NCBI RefSeq assembly: GCF_003576475.1
Contig: NZ_QWGR01000009.1
Location: forward strand, 1-64,000
Direction of reading: 5' to 3'
From: Maribellus luteus
Lineage (GTDB): Bacteria; Bacteroidota; Bacteroidia; Bacteroidales; Prolixibacteraceae
Length of the DNA: 64,000 bases
Position numbers and translations under genes: made by a program. Below are positions 49,882-59,365 of this stretch, one piece after another. The notes beneath the pieces were generated by a model. That model was not told the DNA's origin. It searched no databases and was given only the letters and a program-made list of their open reading frames with translations. Every line of letters starts with the position of its first letter. The first letter of the stretch is position 1.

Positions 49882-52881
49882 TCAGTCCTTAATGCAACGG
49901 ACGGCAATTCCTTCAGAGTTATCAGGTCCGTCTCCAACGAAAGCACTTGTTTCGTTCATAGTCATTTGAAGTCCAAAATAATAATTTCCATTTCCATGCA
50001 CGTCGCTTCGATATATTCGGTCCGCTGACCAATACGTCCAAGTGCCAAATCGATTATTACTTACACCGCCACCAACATTGGTTCTCCAATATGGTAAAGG
50101 TAATTTGAGCTTCGACGCGTATGCGCCTGCAGTATTTTTAGTTGACCAGCTATTTATTTCAGCCTCCCACTCAGCCTTGGTGGGTACGTGATACCCACTG
50201 GGACACGGATTGTTTATCCCATTGCTGCCCTGCCATAGGTTCTCGTTCTGAGGTATGCGCCAATCGCGAGGAGAAGTAGTTGTAGTAATAAATTTGTTAT
50301 GCCCCGGTGTATCGCTGTTGCTAAGGGTATTAGTACTACTACTGGTAATCTTCTGGTGTCCGTCGGGGCCACGCCCCCACTGGTATAAATCGCCAATGGC
50401 TTCTGTGTCGGTACTGCTGGTAGCAGCCCGGTTGGCACCCAGGTTTCGGTCCATCCATATTCTTCCGGTGGCACTCCTTACCTCAACCACAAGAGTACCA
50501 TCGGGGGCATACAAATATATTACCGGCCCTGCAAAGGCAGAGGCTTTCACCTCGCTACCAAGCAGAGCGCCTGTAGTTGCCACTGGAGTGACCGCAAAAC
50601 CGATGTATTTCCCCACGTCAGCACTGGTCAAGGTGTAAGTACTACCCGTTGCCCCGCTGATGGCAGCAGCACCAGCTCCGGCTGCACTGGTGGCACGATA
50701 CCATTTAAAAGTAGATGCACCCTGAGCATCGCCATTGGCATCGCTGTAGCTATAGCTACCCGTAAGAACAGATCCGACACTCAAACTACCTGTTTGGGTT
50801 ACATTGCTGGCTACCGGAGCATCATCGGTAACCGGCCCCGAAAATGTTACAACCTTTACCTCGTTGCCTATCAAAGTACCGGCGCTTGCAACCGGAGTAA
50901 CCGAAAATCCTATGTATTGGCCAATATCGCTGCTTCTTAAAGTATAATTACGGCCCGTTGCGCCGCTTATTATTGTTGCTGAAGAACCATTGGAACTCGC
51001 AGAACGATACCACTTAAAGACAGAAACACCTTCGGCATTCCCATCGACATCAGAGTAAGTGTAGTTTCCGGTAAGGGTAGAGCCTACCTTGCTTATACCG
51101 CTTTGGGTTACGTTAGAAGCGACAGGCGCCTCGTCGGTAACCGGTCCCGCGAAGGCTGCAACTTTAACTTCGCTACCCAACGAAGTACCTGTAATGGCAA
51201 CAGGGATAACGGCAAAACCGATGTATTTACCAAAATCGCTGTTGCTTAATACGTAGCTACTACCCGTTGTGCCGCTTATGACAGTGGCCGACGAACCACT
51301 GGAACTGGCTGAACGGTACCATTTAAAAACAGAAGTTCCCTGAGGATCGTTATTGGCATCGGAATAAGTGTAGTTTCCGGTAAGGGTGCTGCCTACTTTG
51401 GCTATACCGCTTTGGGTTACATTGCTGGCTACTGGTGCATCATCAGTAACCAAGCCGACAAAGGTAGCGGCTTTCACTTCGATACCCGGCGAAACACCTT
51501 CGACCGCAACAGGGGTAACGGCAAAACCGATATATTTACCAAAATCACTGTTGCTAAGTGTATAACTGATGCCCGTTGCGCCGCTTATGACTGTAGCCGA
51601 TGAACCGTTGGAACTGGCTGATCGGTACCATTTAAAGGTAGTAGTTCCCTGCGCATCGCCATCGGCATCGAAGTAGCTGTAGCTACCTGTAAGAGTTTCA
51701 CCTACTTTGGCAGTGCCGCTTTGGGCTACATTTGTAGCAACTGGTGCATTATCGGTAACCGGCCCTGAAAAAGGAAGCACCTTTACCTCGCTGCCCAATA
51801 AAGTACCGGTACGGGCAACCGACGTAACAGCAAAACCTACGAATTTACCAAGATCGACGTTGCTTAAAGCATAACTTCGGCCCGTTGCACCGCTTATCGC
51901 CGTTGCCGACGAACCATCAGAACCGGTAGCATAGTACCACTGAAAGGTAGAAGCTCCTTCCTGATCGCCATTAGCATCGTAGTAAGTGTAGTTGCCGGTA
52001 AGAGTATTCCCCAGGGTAGCCATACCACTTTGAGTTACATTTGTCGCAAGGGGGGCATTATCCAGAACTTGTCCGGAAAAGATGGACGCTTTATGCTCTC
52101 TGCCCGGCGAACTTCCGCTGCGGGCCACTGGAACAACAGCAAAACCAATGTATTTACCTATGTCGTTGTTGCTTAAGGTATAGTTTATGCCCGTTGCGCC
52201 GCTTATCGCAGTTGCCGACGAACCATCGGAACCTGTGGAACGATACCACTGAAAAGTGCTTGAGCCCTCCGGGTCGCCATTATCATCGGTGTAGGCATAG
52301 CTACCTGTCATTATTTTGCCAACCATGGTTATGCCGCTTTGTGTTACACTACCGGCAACAGGAGGCAGGTTTAACGACGAACCGGAACATAGATCAACCC
52401 AGCCGCTTCCATCGTAAAAACAAAGACAATCAATTTCGGGACTGTAAATAACCATTCCCCTTACCGGATTGCTAATGGCTTTGGTTGAAACGCGGGGAAC
52501 CATAAATCCTTTGCTTGTGCTGCTAACATCGAATATTGCAGAAGCGTCGGGGCTGGTAGTTCCAACTCCCACATCGCCATCGGCATCCACATAAAGGGCA
52601 TCGGTCGAAGAGCCGTTGCTGGCATCCAGCGAATGCGCACTTCCAAAAGCGACCAGTTTTCGCTCCGCAAGTGCAGTGGTAATATTCGTTGTACCAACAA
52701 TCTTATCGGTAGCCCGGTACACCTTATGGGTAGCCACATTATAAATTAATGTACCTACGCTAAGGTTACTTGTAAATGGAGTGGAAGCATTGGCGATACG
52801 CACCGCCTCTATTGGCGTTACTTGTGCATAAGTATGCTGCAAACCTAGCAATACGACTATAATGAGTAGTACTTTTTTCAT
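49882..52881 (-). CDS. giant surface protein: head, six Ig-like repeats, FISUMP domain
   Basis: A 999-residue exported protein. After a signal peptide (about 1-20) and the ~160-residue head domain (STSKGFMVPRVSTKAI, DCLCFYDGSGW) come six repeats of about 104 residues, each with the pattern VTQSG...LTGxYxYxDANGDxxG, then FKWYRS, SYTLSNSDFGKYIGFAVTPVA and FAGPV. The C-terminal ~190 residues are a FISUMP domain (GRIWMDRNLGANRAAT, GDLYQWGRGPDGH, NPCPSGYHVPTKAEWE, ending VRCIKD). No T9SS sorting domain is visible. It starts 17 bp after the larger paralog's stop, so they are cotranscribed. An adhesive or matrix role is inferred from the architecture. Confidence 0.85.
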   Translation of the reverse strand: MKKVLLIIVVLLGLQHTYAQVTPIEAVRIANASTPFTSNLSVGTLIYNVATHKVYRATDKIVGTTNITTALAERKLVAFGSAHSLDASNGSSTDALYVDADGDVGVGTTSPDASAIFDVSSTSKGFMVPRVSTKAISNPVRGMVIYSPEIDCLCFYDGSGWVDLCSGSSLNLPPVAGSVTQSGITMVGKIMTGSYAYTDDNGDPEGSSTFQWYRSTGSDGSSATAISGATGINYTLSNNDIGKYIGFAVVPVARSGSSPGREHKASIFSGQVLDNAPLATNVTQSGMATLGNTLTGNYTYYDANGDQEGASTFQWYYATGSDGSSATAISGATGRSYALSNVDLGKFVGFAVTSVARTGTLLGSEVKVLPFSGPVTDNAPVATNVAQSGTAKVGETLTGSYSYFDADGDAQGTTTFKWYRSASSNGSSATVISGATGISYTLSNSDFGKYIGFAVTPVAVEGVSPGIEVKAATFVGLVTDDAPVASNVTQSGIAKVGSTLTGNYTYSDANNDPQGTSVFKWYRSASSSGSSATVISGTTGSSYVLSNSDFGKYIGFAVIPVAITGTSLGSEVKVAAFAGPVTDEAPVASNVTQSGISKVGSTLTGNYTYSDVDGNAEGVSVFKWYRSASSNGSSATIISGATGRNYTLRSSDIGQYIGFSVTPVASAGTLIGNEVKVVTFSGPVTDDAPVASNVTQTGSLSVGSVLTGSYSYSDANGDAQGASTFKWYRATSAAGAGAAAISGATGSTYTLTSADVGKYIGFAVTPVATTGALLGSEVKASAFAGPVIYLYAPDGTLVVEVRSATGRIWMDRNLGANRAATSSTDTEAIGDLYQWGRGPDGHQKITSSSTNTLSNSDTPGHNKFITTTTSPRDWRIPQNENLWQGSNGINNPCPSGYHVPTKAEWEAEINSWSTKNTAGAYASKLKLPLPYWRTNVGGGVSNNRFGTWTYWSADRIYRSDVHGNGNYYFGLQMTMNETSAFVGDGPDNSEGIAVRCIKD

Positions 52882-52898
52882 ATAATTGATATAAATAT

Positions 52899-55800
52899 TC
52901 AATCCTTAATACAACGTACGGAATGACCATACGAGCGATACCATTCGTACATTATGCTTGCGCCGGAGGAATAACGCAGGTACTTGGCTTTATTTTCCAT
53001 GTTATAACCTCCATGTTCAACATTATCTGGGGTAACAATCGTCCTGGACCAATAGTTACCTTCGGAGCCAACATCCACTGTGAGACCAAAATATTGGGGG
53101 TCGCGACGGCCTGCTGTTGTCAGTTTTAGTGGCGAAGCAAAAGCCCCTAAGGAATTCTTTCCAGACCAAGTAGCCATCTCATCCTCCCACTCGTCCGAGG
53201 TGGGCACGTGAAAACCATTGGGGCATGGATTGTTGGTGCCATTAGAGCCCAGCCATAGATAGTGGTTGGGTGGATTGCGCCAATTGTATCCGTTATTAAT
53301 AAAGTCGCCATGCCCGGGGTCATCGCTGTCTGAAGCACTGGTAGTAGTATTACTGGCAAGTAACTGGTGCCCATCAATACCGCGCCCCCACTGGTACAAG
53401 TCGCCGTAGGCTTGCGCATCGGTACTACTGGTAGCAACCCGGCTGGCACCCAGGTTGCGGTCCATCCACACCCTTCCTGTGGCGCTGGTTACCTCAACTA
53501 CCTGAGTAACTCCGTCGGGTGCAAGATTCGCGGTAATCGGGCCAGTAAAAGTGGCAGCTTTAACTTCGGTTCCATGAGTAGTACCACTGGAAGCCACCGG
53601 TATCACTGCAAAACCTATATATTTGCCAATATCGCTACTGGTTAAAAAATAAGTAAATCCGGTTGCACCACTAATAAGAGTTGGTAAAGAACCATTGGAG
53701 CTATCAGAACGATACCATTGATAAATAGAAGCACCTTGCATATCTCCTTCTGCATCAGAATATAAATATTCCCCTCCCAGTTCATAATTTACTTTTGCCG
53801 TACCAAATTGGTTTACTTCACTGGCAACAGGTGCAAGGTTTCCGCTTCCGGTAACCGGCCCCATAAAAAAGTCGAGCATAACTTCTGTGCCCGGAGAAAC
53901 ACCTGTACTTGCCACAGGCTGAACGGAAAAACCAATGTATTTCCCTATATCACTGCTATTTATGTTATAAGTATTGAGTGTTTGGCCACTGATAACGGTT
54001 GGCGAAGAACCATCGGGACTATCAGAACGGTACCATTTATAGTTTGAAAATAGAACTTCAGCATCTCCATCTTCATCGTAGTAGTCATACAAACCTAAAA
54101 ACATTGTCCCCACCTTGGGCAAACCAATCATTCTTAAATTGCTGGCAACAGGAGGAGAATTATCAATAACAGGCCCGGAAAAGGCAGCAACCCGGACAGC
54201 ACTTCCAGGAAGACCAGCAGTTGCCACCGGAGTAACTTCGAAACCAATGTATTTACCAAAATCGCTACTTGTTAAAGTATATGTTATTCCCGTTGCTCCG
54301 CTAATAAGGACGGGCGACGAGCCATCGGAATTATCAGAACGATACCACTTATAAACAGAAGCACCTTCAGGTTCATTGTCCACATCGGTGTAGGTATAGT
54401 CTCCGGTAAGGATGTAATTAACTTTTGCCCTGCCATTTTGTGTTACATTGGTAGCAACAGGTGGAGTATTCGTAGAAACCGGCCCGGCAAAAACAGGACT
54501 GGCTGCATGGCTACCGATTAATGTTCCGCTGCTGGCAACAGGAGTAACAGAAAATCCAATGTATTTGCCAACATCGCTGTTCCGTAAGGTATAACTAGTG
54601 GCCGTTGCTCCGCTAATAGGTGTAGGCGACGAACCATCAGAATTATCAGACTGATACCACTGATAAGCAGAAGTACCTTCAGGGTCGTTATTGGCATCGA
54701 AATAGGTGTAATTTCCTGTGAGGGTATAATATTCTTTTGCCGGACCACTTTGTGTTATGTTACCGGCAACCGGGGCAACGTTGAAAACAGGCCCGGCAAA
54801 GGTGCTTGTTATTGTCTCGCCACCCAATAAAGTACCGCTGTTGGCGGCAGGAGTAACGGCAAAACCTATGTATTTACCAATGTATTCATTAGTTATGGTT
54901 AGGCTTTTACTCGTTTCTCCGATAATGGGAGTTGGCGACGAACCATCGGAATTATCGGAATAGTACCAGCGGAAAGTTGTCGCACCTTCGGCATCGTTGT
55001 TTGCATCGGAGTATGTGTAGCTACCTGTTAGTTTTGAACTTACAGCTAAACTTCCGCTTTGTGTTACATTACTGGCGACAGGTGGATTATCAGCTACAGG
55101 ACCAGCAACGGGCGAGGCTACAACTTCGCTTCCCTGCAAGGTTCCACTAATGGCAACCGGAGTAATGGAAAAATATACCATTTTGTCAATGTCGCTGTTA
55201 CTTAAAGTGTAGGTTCGGTTAGTTTCACCACTAATGACGGTAGTGGTATAACCATCGGAACGATACCATCTATAGATAGAGCTACCTTCTTCATCGTTAT
55301 TCGCATCATAATAGTTATAGCTAGCGGTTAGAGTTGCGCCTACGATAGCATCTCCTGTTTGTGTCACATTTTGAGCCATTGGAGGATTATCGGCTACCGG
55401 TCCGAAAAAGGAGGTAACTTTAACCTCGCTTCCAGGTGAGAGTCCTGAATTTGCTTCCGGGGTAACCGAAAAACCGATGTATTTACCAATATCGCTATTA
55501 CTTAAGGTATAACTACTGCCATTTACGCCGCTAATTAGAGTAGGCAACGAACCATCAGAGCTGTCGGAACGATACCATTTTAAGATAGAAGAGCCTTCGG
55601 TATCGTCATTCGCATCGTAATAAGTATAGCTACCAGTAAGTATTTCACCTACAGTAGGAACACCATTTTGTGACACATTCGTTACAACAGGAGGATTATC
55701 TAAAACCGGCCCGGAAAAAGTATTTGCAACAACAACGCTACCGAGTAAAGTCCCGCTGCTGGCAACAGGCCTAACGGAAGCTCCTACATACTGACCAATG

Positions 55801-57434
55801 TCGTTGTTGGTTAAAGTATAGCTGCTGGCTGTTGCACCACTAATAGCAGTAGCCGAAGAACCGCTGGAAGTACTGGAACGATACCACTGAAAGGCGGATG
55901 TGCCCTCGGGATCTCCGTCGGCATCGCTATAAGAATAGGTACATATCAGGGTTTGGCTCACCTGAGGCGTACCAATTTGTGTAACATTATCTGCTACAGG
56001 AGCATTGTCAGCAACCGGTCCGGCAAAAGGGTTTGCCACCACCTCGGCACCAGACAACGTTCCGGTACCTGCAAAAGGGGTAACAGAAAAACCTATACAT
56101 TTGCCAATATCGCTGTTTGTGAGGGTATAACTAATGCCGTTTGCTCCGCTAATTAGAGTTGGTGACGCCCCATCGGAACCCTCAGAGCGAAACCATTTAT
56201 AAACTGAAGTACCTTCAGGATCATTATTCGCATCGAAGTAGGTGTAGCTACCTGTTAGAGTTTCGCCTGCAGCAGCAGTACCACTTTGTGTAACATTTCT
56301 GGCTACAGGAGCATTATCAGCAACCGGCCCTGAGAAGGTACTTACAACCACCTCATTGCCCTGCGAAGTTCCGGTTTTGGCAACAGGAACAACTGCAAAA
56401 CCTATATATTTGCCAATGTCGCTGTTTGTTAAGGTATAGTTAATGCCCGTTGTACCGCTAATAAGGTTTGGCGACGAGCCATCAGGACTGTCGGAACGGT
56501 ACCATTTAAGTATTGAATTGCCTTCAATATCGCCATCGCTGTCAAAGTAATTATAGCTACCCGTGAGGGTTTCCCCCACCTGAGCAATACCGCTTTGAGT
56601 AACATCGTTGGCAAGGGGAGGAATGTCTAAAACCGGCCCTGTAAAGGTACTTGCAACAACCGGGCTACCTACCAAAATTCCACTCTTTGCGATCGGAATA
56701 ACAACAGAGCCGATGTATTTGCCAATGTCACTCCCGGTTAAAGTATAGCTAATATCCGTTGCGCCACTAATAACAGTTGGCAACGAACCATCAGAATTAT
56801 CAGAGCGATACCATTGAAAGGCGGTATTCGCCTCAATATCGTCTTCATTATCGATATACGTATAGCTACAAGTAAGTATTTCATTCACCTGGGCTGTACC
56901 TTTTTGTGTTACATTGCTGGCAACAGGAGCGGTATTTGAACACAGGCTTTTCCAATCGTTTCCATCGTAAAAGCTTAGGCAATTAATATCGGTATTAAAA
57001 ATAACCATACCTGCAACCGGTAGGCTAATTGCCGTTGAAGACAAGCGGGGAAACACCATGCCTTTGCTTGTGCTGCTGACATCTAATACTGCGGCAGCAT
57101 TTGGGCTGGTAGTTCCGATGCCGATATCGCCATCGGCATCTACATAAACGGCATCTTTCTGCGAGCCGTCATTGGCATCGAGCGAATATCCGTCACTAAA
57201 AAAAGCGAGCTTACCGGCTGTAAGTGCTGTAGTTATGGTAAAAGTATCGATAATTTTATCGGTGGCCTGGTAAATATTTTGAGTAGCAACATCATAAACT
57301 AGCGTACCTGTACTAAGGTTCTCTCCAAATGCACTAGTAGCGTTGGCTATCCGCACTCTCCGAATAGCTGTTACCTGTGCAAAAACATGCTGCAAGCCAA
57401 GTAATAAAACTAAAAAGAAGATTATTTTTTTCAT
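52899..57434 (-). CDS. giant surface protein: head, eleven Ig-like repeats, FISUMP domain
   Basis: A 1511-residue exported protein and paralog of the gene downstream. It has a signal peptide (1-20, ending VFAQV), a head domain (DGYSLDANDGSQKDAVYVDA, STSKGMVFPRLSSTAI, CLSFYDGNDWKSLC), eleven Ig-like repeats of about 100 residues (YKWYRSDNSDGSSP, ISGATGITYTLTSSDFGKYIGF) and a C-terminal FISUMP domain (GRVWMDRNLGASRVAT, NPCPNGFHVPTSDEWEDE, ending VRCIKD). The ATG at 57434 is used, not 57485, because it precedes the signal peptide. The next gene upstream starts at 58931 and ends 102 bp away. Repeat number is likely variable between strains. Confidence 0.85.
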   Translation of the reverse strand: MKKIIFFLVLLLGLQHVFAQVTAIRRVRIANATSAFGENLSTGTLVYDVATQNIYQATDKIIDTFTITTALTAGKLAFFSDGYSLDANDGSQKDAVYVDADGDIGIGTTSPNAAAVLDVSSTSKGMVFPRLSSTAISLPVAGMVIFNTDINCLSFYDGNDWKSLCSNTAPVASNVTQKGTAQVNEILTCSYTYIDNEDDIEANTAFQWYRSDNSDGSLPTVISGATDISYTLTGSDIGKYIGSVVIPIAKSGILVGSPVVASTFTGPVLDIPPLANDVTQSGIAQVGETLTGSYNYFDSDGDIEGNSILKWYRSDSPDGSSPNLISGTTGINYTLTNSDIGKYIGFAVVPVAKTGTSQGNEVVVSTFSGPVADNAPVARNVTQSGTAAAGETLTGSYTYFDANNDPEGTSVYKWFRSEGSDGASPTLISGANGISYTLTNSDIGKCIGFSVTPFAGTGTLSGAEVVANPFAGPVADNAPVADNVTQIGTPQVSQTLICTYSYSDADGDPEGTSAFQWYRSSTSSGSSATAISGATASSYTLTNNDIGQYVGASVRPVASSGTLLGSVVVANTFSGPVLDNPPVVTNVSQNGVPTVGEILTGSYTYYDANDDTEGSSILKWYRSDSSDGSLPTLISGVNGSSYTLSNSDIGKYIGFSVTPEANSGLSPGSEVKVTSFFGPVADNPPMAQNVTQTGDAIVGATLTASYNYYDANNDEEGSSIYRWYRSDGYTTTVISGETNRTYTLSNSDIDKMVYFSITPVAISGTLQGSEVVASPVAGPVADNPPVASNVTQSGSLAVSSKLTGSYTYSDANNDAEGATTFRWYYSDNSDGSSPTPIIGETSKSLTITNEYIGKYIGFAVTPAANSGTLLGGETITSTFAGPVFNVAPVAGNITQSGPAKEYYTLTGNYTYFDANNDPEGTSAYQWYQSDNSDGSSPTPISGATATSYTLRNSDVGKYIGFSVTPVASSGTLIGSHAASPVFAGPVSTNTPPVATNVTQNGRAKVNYILTGDYTYTDVDNEPEGASVYKWYRSDNSDGSSPVLISGATGITYTLTSSDFGKYIGFEVTPVATAGLPGSAVRVAAFSGPVIDNSPPVASNLRMIGLPKVGTMFLGLYDYYDEDGDAEVLFSNYKWYRSDSPDGSSPTVISGQTLNTYNINSSDIGKYIGFSVQPVASTGVSPGTEVMLDFFMGPVTGSGNLAPVASEVNQFGTAKVNYELGGEYLYSDAEGDMQGASIYQWYRSDSSNGSLPTLISGATGFTYFLTSSDIGKYIGFAVIPVASSGTTHGTEVKAATFTGPITANLAPDGVTQVVEVTSATGRVWMDRNLGASRVATSSTDAQAYGDLYQWGRGIDGHQLLASNTTTSASDSDDPGHGDFINNGYNWRNPPNHYLWLGSNGTNNPCPNGFHVPTSDEWEDEMATWSGKNSLGAFASPLKLTTAGRRDPQYFGLTVDVGSEGNYWSRTIVTPDNVEHGGYNMENKAKYLRYSSGASIMYEWYRSYGHSVRCIKD

Positions 57435-57536
57435 ATGGTTACAATTCCTTATTTTATTTTGCGTCATGTGAAACTCGCTTATCATCTCCTTCCTTTTATA
57501 TGGAAACTTATATCTGCTCGTTTCATGTTATTATTG

Positions 57537-58931
57537 CTACTTGCTTGTCATCTGTTTTATAAGAACTTCCAAGTGGCCGGCATTTATTACTTTGCTTATT
57601 ATTTCGAGGTTTTCACCCAGTAAATACATTGTTGGTGTTCCAAATACATGGTAATCAATAGCCGGCTTGCTATTCCACTCCAGGTAATCGCAATAGTTAA
57701 TCCAGGGCAGCGCCTTAGCGTATCCTTTAAAATCGAGGGTATTTTTGTCGAGCCAAATAAATACAAATTCAACATCATTTTCTTTTAGTTTCGGATACAT
57801 GGCGGACAGTTTTATTAACTCCTGCTGGCAATTGGGACACCACGATGCAATAAAAACTAATAGTTTATATTTATTTGGAACCCGGCTTAAACATTCCTCC
57901 TGATTGTTTGGCTCCGTTTCATTATCGGATAAATCGATACCGGGGCCAAAAATAATATCAGGTGCCTTATTGCCGATTTTCATTTTTCGGTAGGATTCGA
58001 ACCTGTTGCTGGTTTTGGGTGAAATAGAGCAACTGTTTTGATTCAGCATTTCGAGGCTTAAATGTTCGGCAGATGTAAAAAGGCTTCTTTGCTCGAAGAG
58101 GTTGAACAAAAACAGGCTTGTCTGGTCAAGTAGCTCAGGATTTCTGTCAATTAAACTACTAATAATATAATCGGTTGAATTATTCATTTCTACATAAACC
58201 GAATCGAGTGGCACACCCATATTTTCGAGCATAAAAAAATGTTGCTGCAAGAGTTCGGGAAACAAGCCGCTGTTATAAAACAAAGGGTTACTCAAGTCGG
58301 TATTTCTAAATTGACTGATATGCGACGATATACGTTCCGGATAATTGTGAATGGACACCCGCATATCGTTAATAAGCGTATACAAAGGAAGATACCAGGC
58401 CAGGTAAGTTCCTGCTTCTTGTTGTTGAATAAAATCCAGGCTCTGTTTTTCGAGTATGTCTATTTCATTTTTTATCCCTCGTGCTTTATTTTGAGTCTTC
58501 AGCAGAGGTATCACGGTGTATAATTTTTCAAGATACTTCCATGCACCCAATGCACTTTCCCGAATTTGCTGCTCGTATAAAAAGCGGTAAAGCTGGGTAT
58601 TCACGGGGCTATTTTTAAAATTAATACTATCGGGATTACCGGCACTTATTCCTGTAATATGAATTCCACCGTTATGTAATATAAAATTAAATCCCTGCTG
58701 TTCGTTAAACAACAGATAGCCCATTCCCGAATAGTTGGCGGGATATTTAAAATTAAAGTTGCCAAAGCTGTCGGTGTTTACCGTTTCTACTATTTCCCGC
58801 TTAAACCCATTATAAACCGACAAGGAAACTGATTGGTTGGGACAGGCTGTAAACCGACCAGTAACAGGCTCCTGAGCCATTGTTTGCATAACTGGAAGCA
58901 GAATGATGAATAAGTAGTAAAGTCGCTTCAT
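57537..58931 (-). CDS. TlpA-like thioredoxin-fold exported protein
   Basis: A 464-residue exported protein: signal peptide 1-20 (ending TMAQE), about 300 residues of poorly recognisable sequence of the kind seen before TlpA domains in Bacteroidota (DUF4369-like start with GRFTACPNQSVSLSVYNG), and a C-terminal thioredoxin domain (about 325-464) with SWCPNCQQELIKLSAMYP, the CPNC active site near 361-364, and VFGTPTMYLLGENLEII (cis-proline segment). Likely a periplasmic thiol reductase. Placed inside the surface locus, it may assist folding of disulfide-containing cargo; this is inference. Confidence 0.82.
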   Translation of the reverse strand: MKRLYYLFIILLPVMQTMAQEPVTGRFTACPNQSVSLSVYNGFKREIVETVNTDSFGNFNFKYPANYSGMGYLLFNEQQGFNFILHNGGIHITGISAGNPDSINFKNSPVNTQLYRFLYEQQIRESALGAWKYLEKLYTVIPLLKTQNKARGIKNEIDILEKQSLDFIQQQEAGTYLAWYLPLYTLINDMRVSIHNYPERISSHISQFRNTDLSNPLFYNSGLFPELLQQHFFMLENMGVPLDSVYVEMNNSTDYIISSLIDRNPELLDQTSLFLFNLFEQRSLFTSAEHLSLEMLNQNSCSISPKTSNRFESYRKMKIGNKAPDIIFGPGIDLSDNETEPNNQEECLSRVPNKYKLLVFIASWCPNCQQELIKLSAMYPKLKENDVEFVFIWLDKNTLDFKGYAKALPWINYCDYLEWNSKPAIDYHVFGTPTMYLLGENLEIISKVINAGHLEVLIKQMTSK

Positions 58932-59365
58932 TTTGTTTCTATTTTCTGTTGGCTCTGAAATCACATACAATTTTGTCGCCTTTGATTCAACTATTAATTC
59001 AGTTACGCTTTCCTTTTTACTTAATCTTGTTGTCCTGTCAAAGCTTCTATTTCAACCATTCCCATCGTTTGCCCTTCGAATTTCAGCTTTTACAATTGAT
59101 GTTAGCCTTGCTTTACCATGGACGAATTTATTTCAGTGCATAAAAAACGAACGGACAGGACCATTAAAAACACTACAAAAAATACCATTAGTACAACTAA
59201 CCAGATGTAAAAAGAGAATAGACGTTCCTGAAGTTGCATTTTTGATATTTGTCGGTAATGTTTTACTTTACCATATCTTCATAAGCCCTAATTTATTCGT
59301 TCGAGATTGGATTGATCACGTTTGTATTTTTAAAATTATCCAGTTTGTATTCTTTATTCTGCTTA
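58932..59365. other. 434-bp gap inside the surface locus
   Basis: No minus-strand gene is seen. A + strand open frame of ~150 codons crosses it but starts inside the TlpA-like gene's 5' region, lacks a signal or family, and ends inside the next gene. It is treated as non-coding leader or promoter region. Confidence 0.45.
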
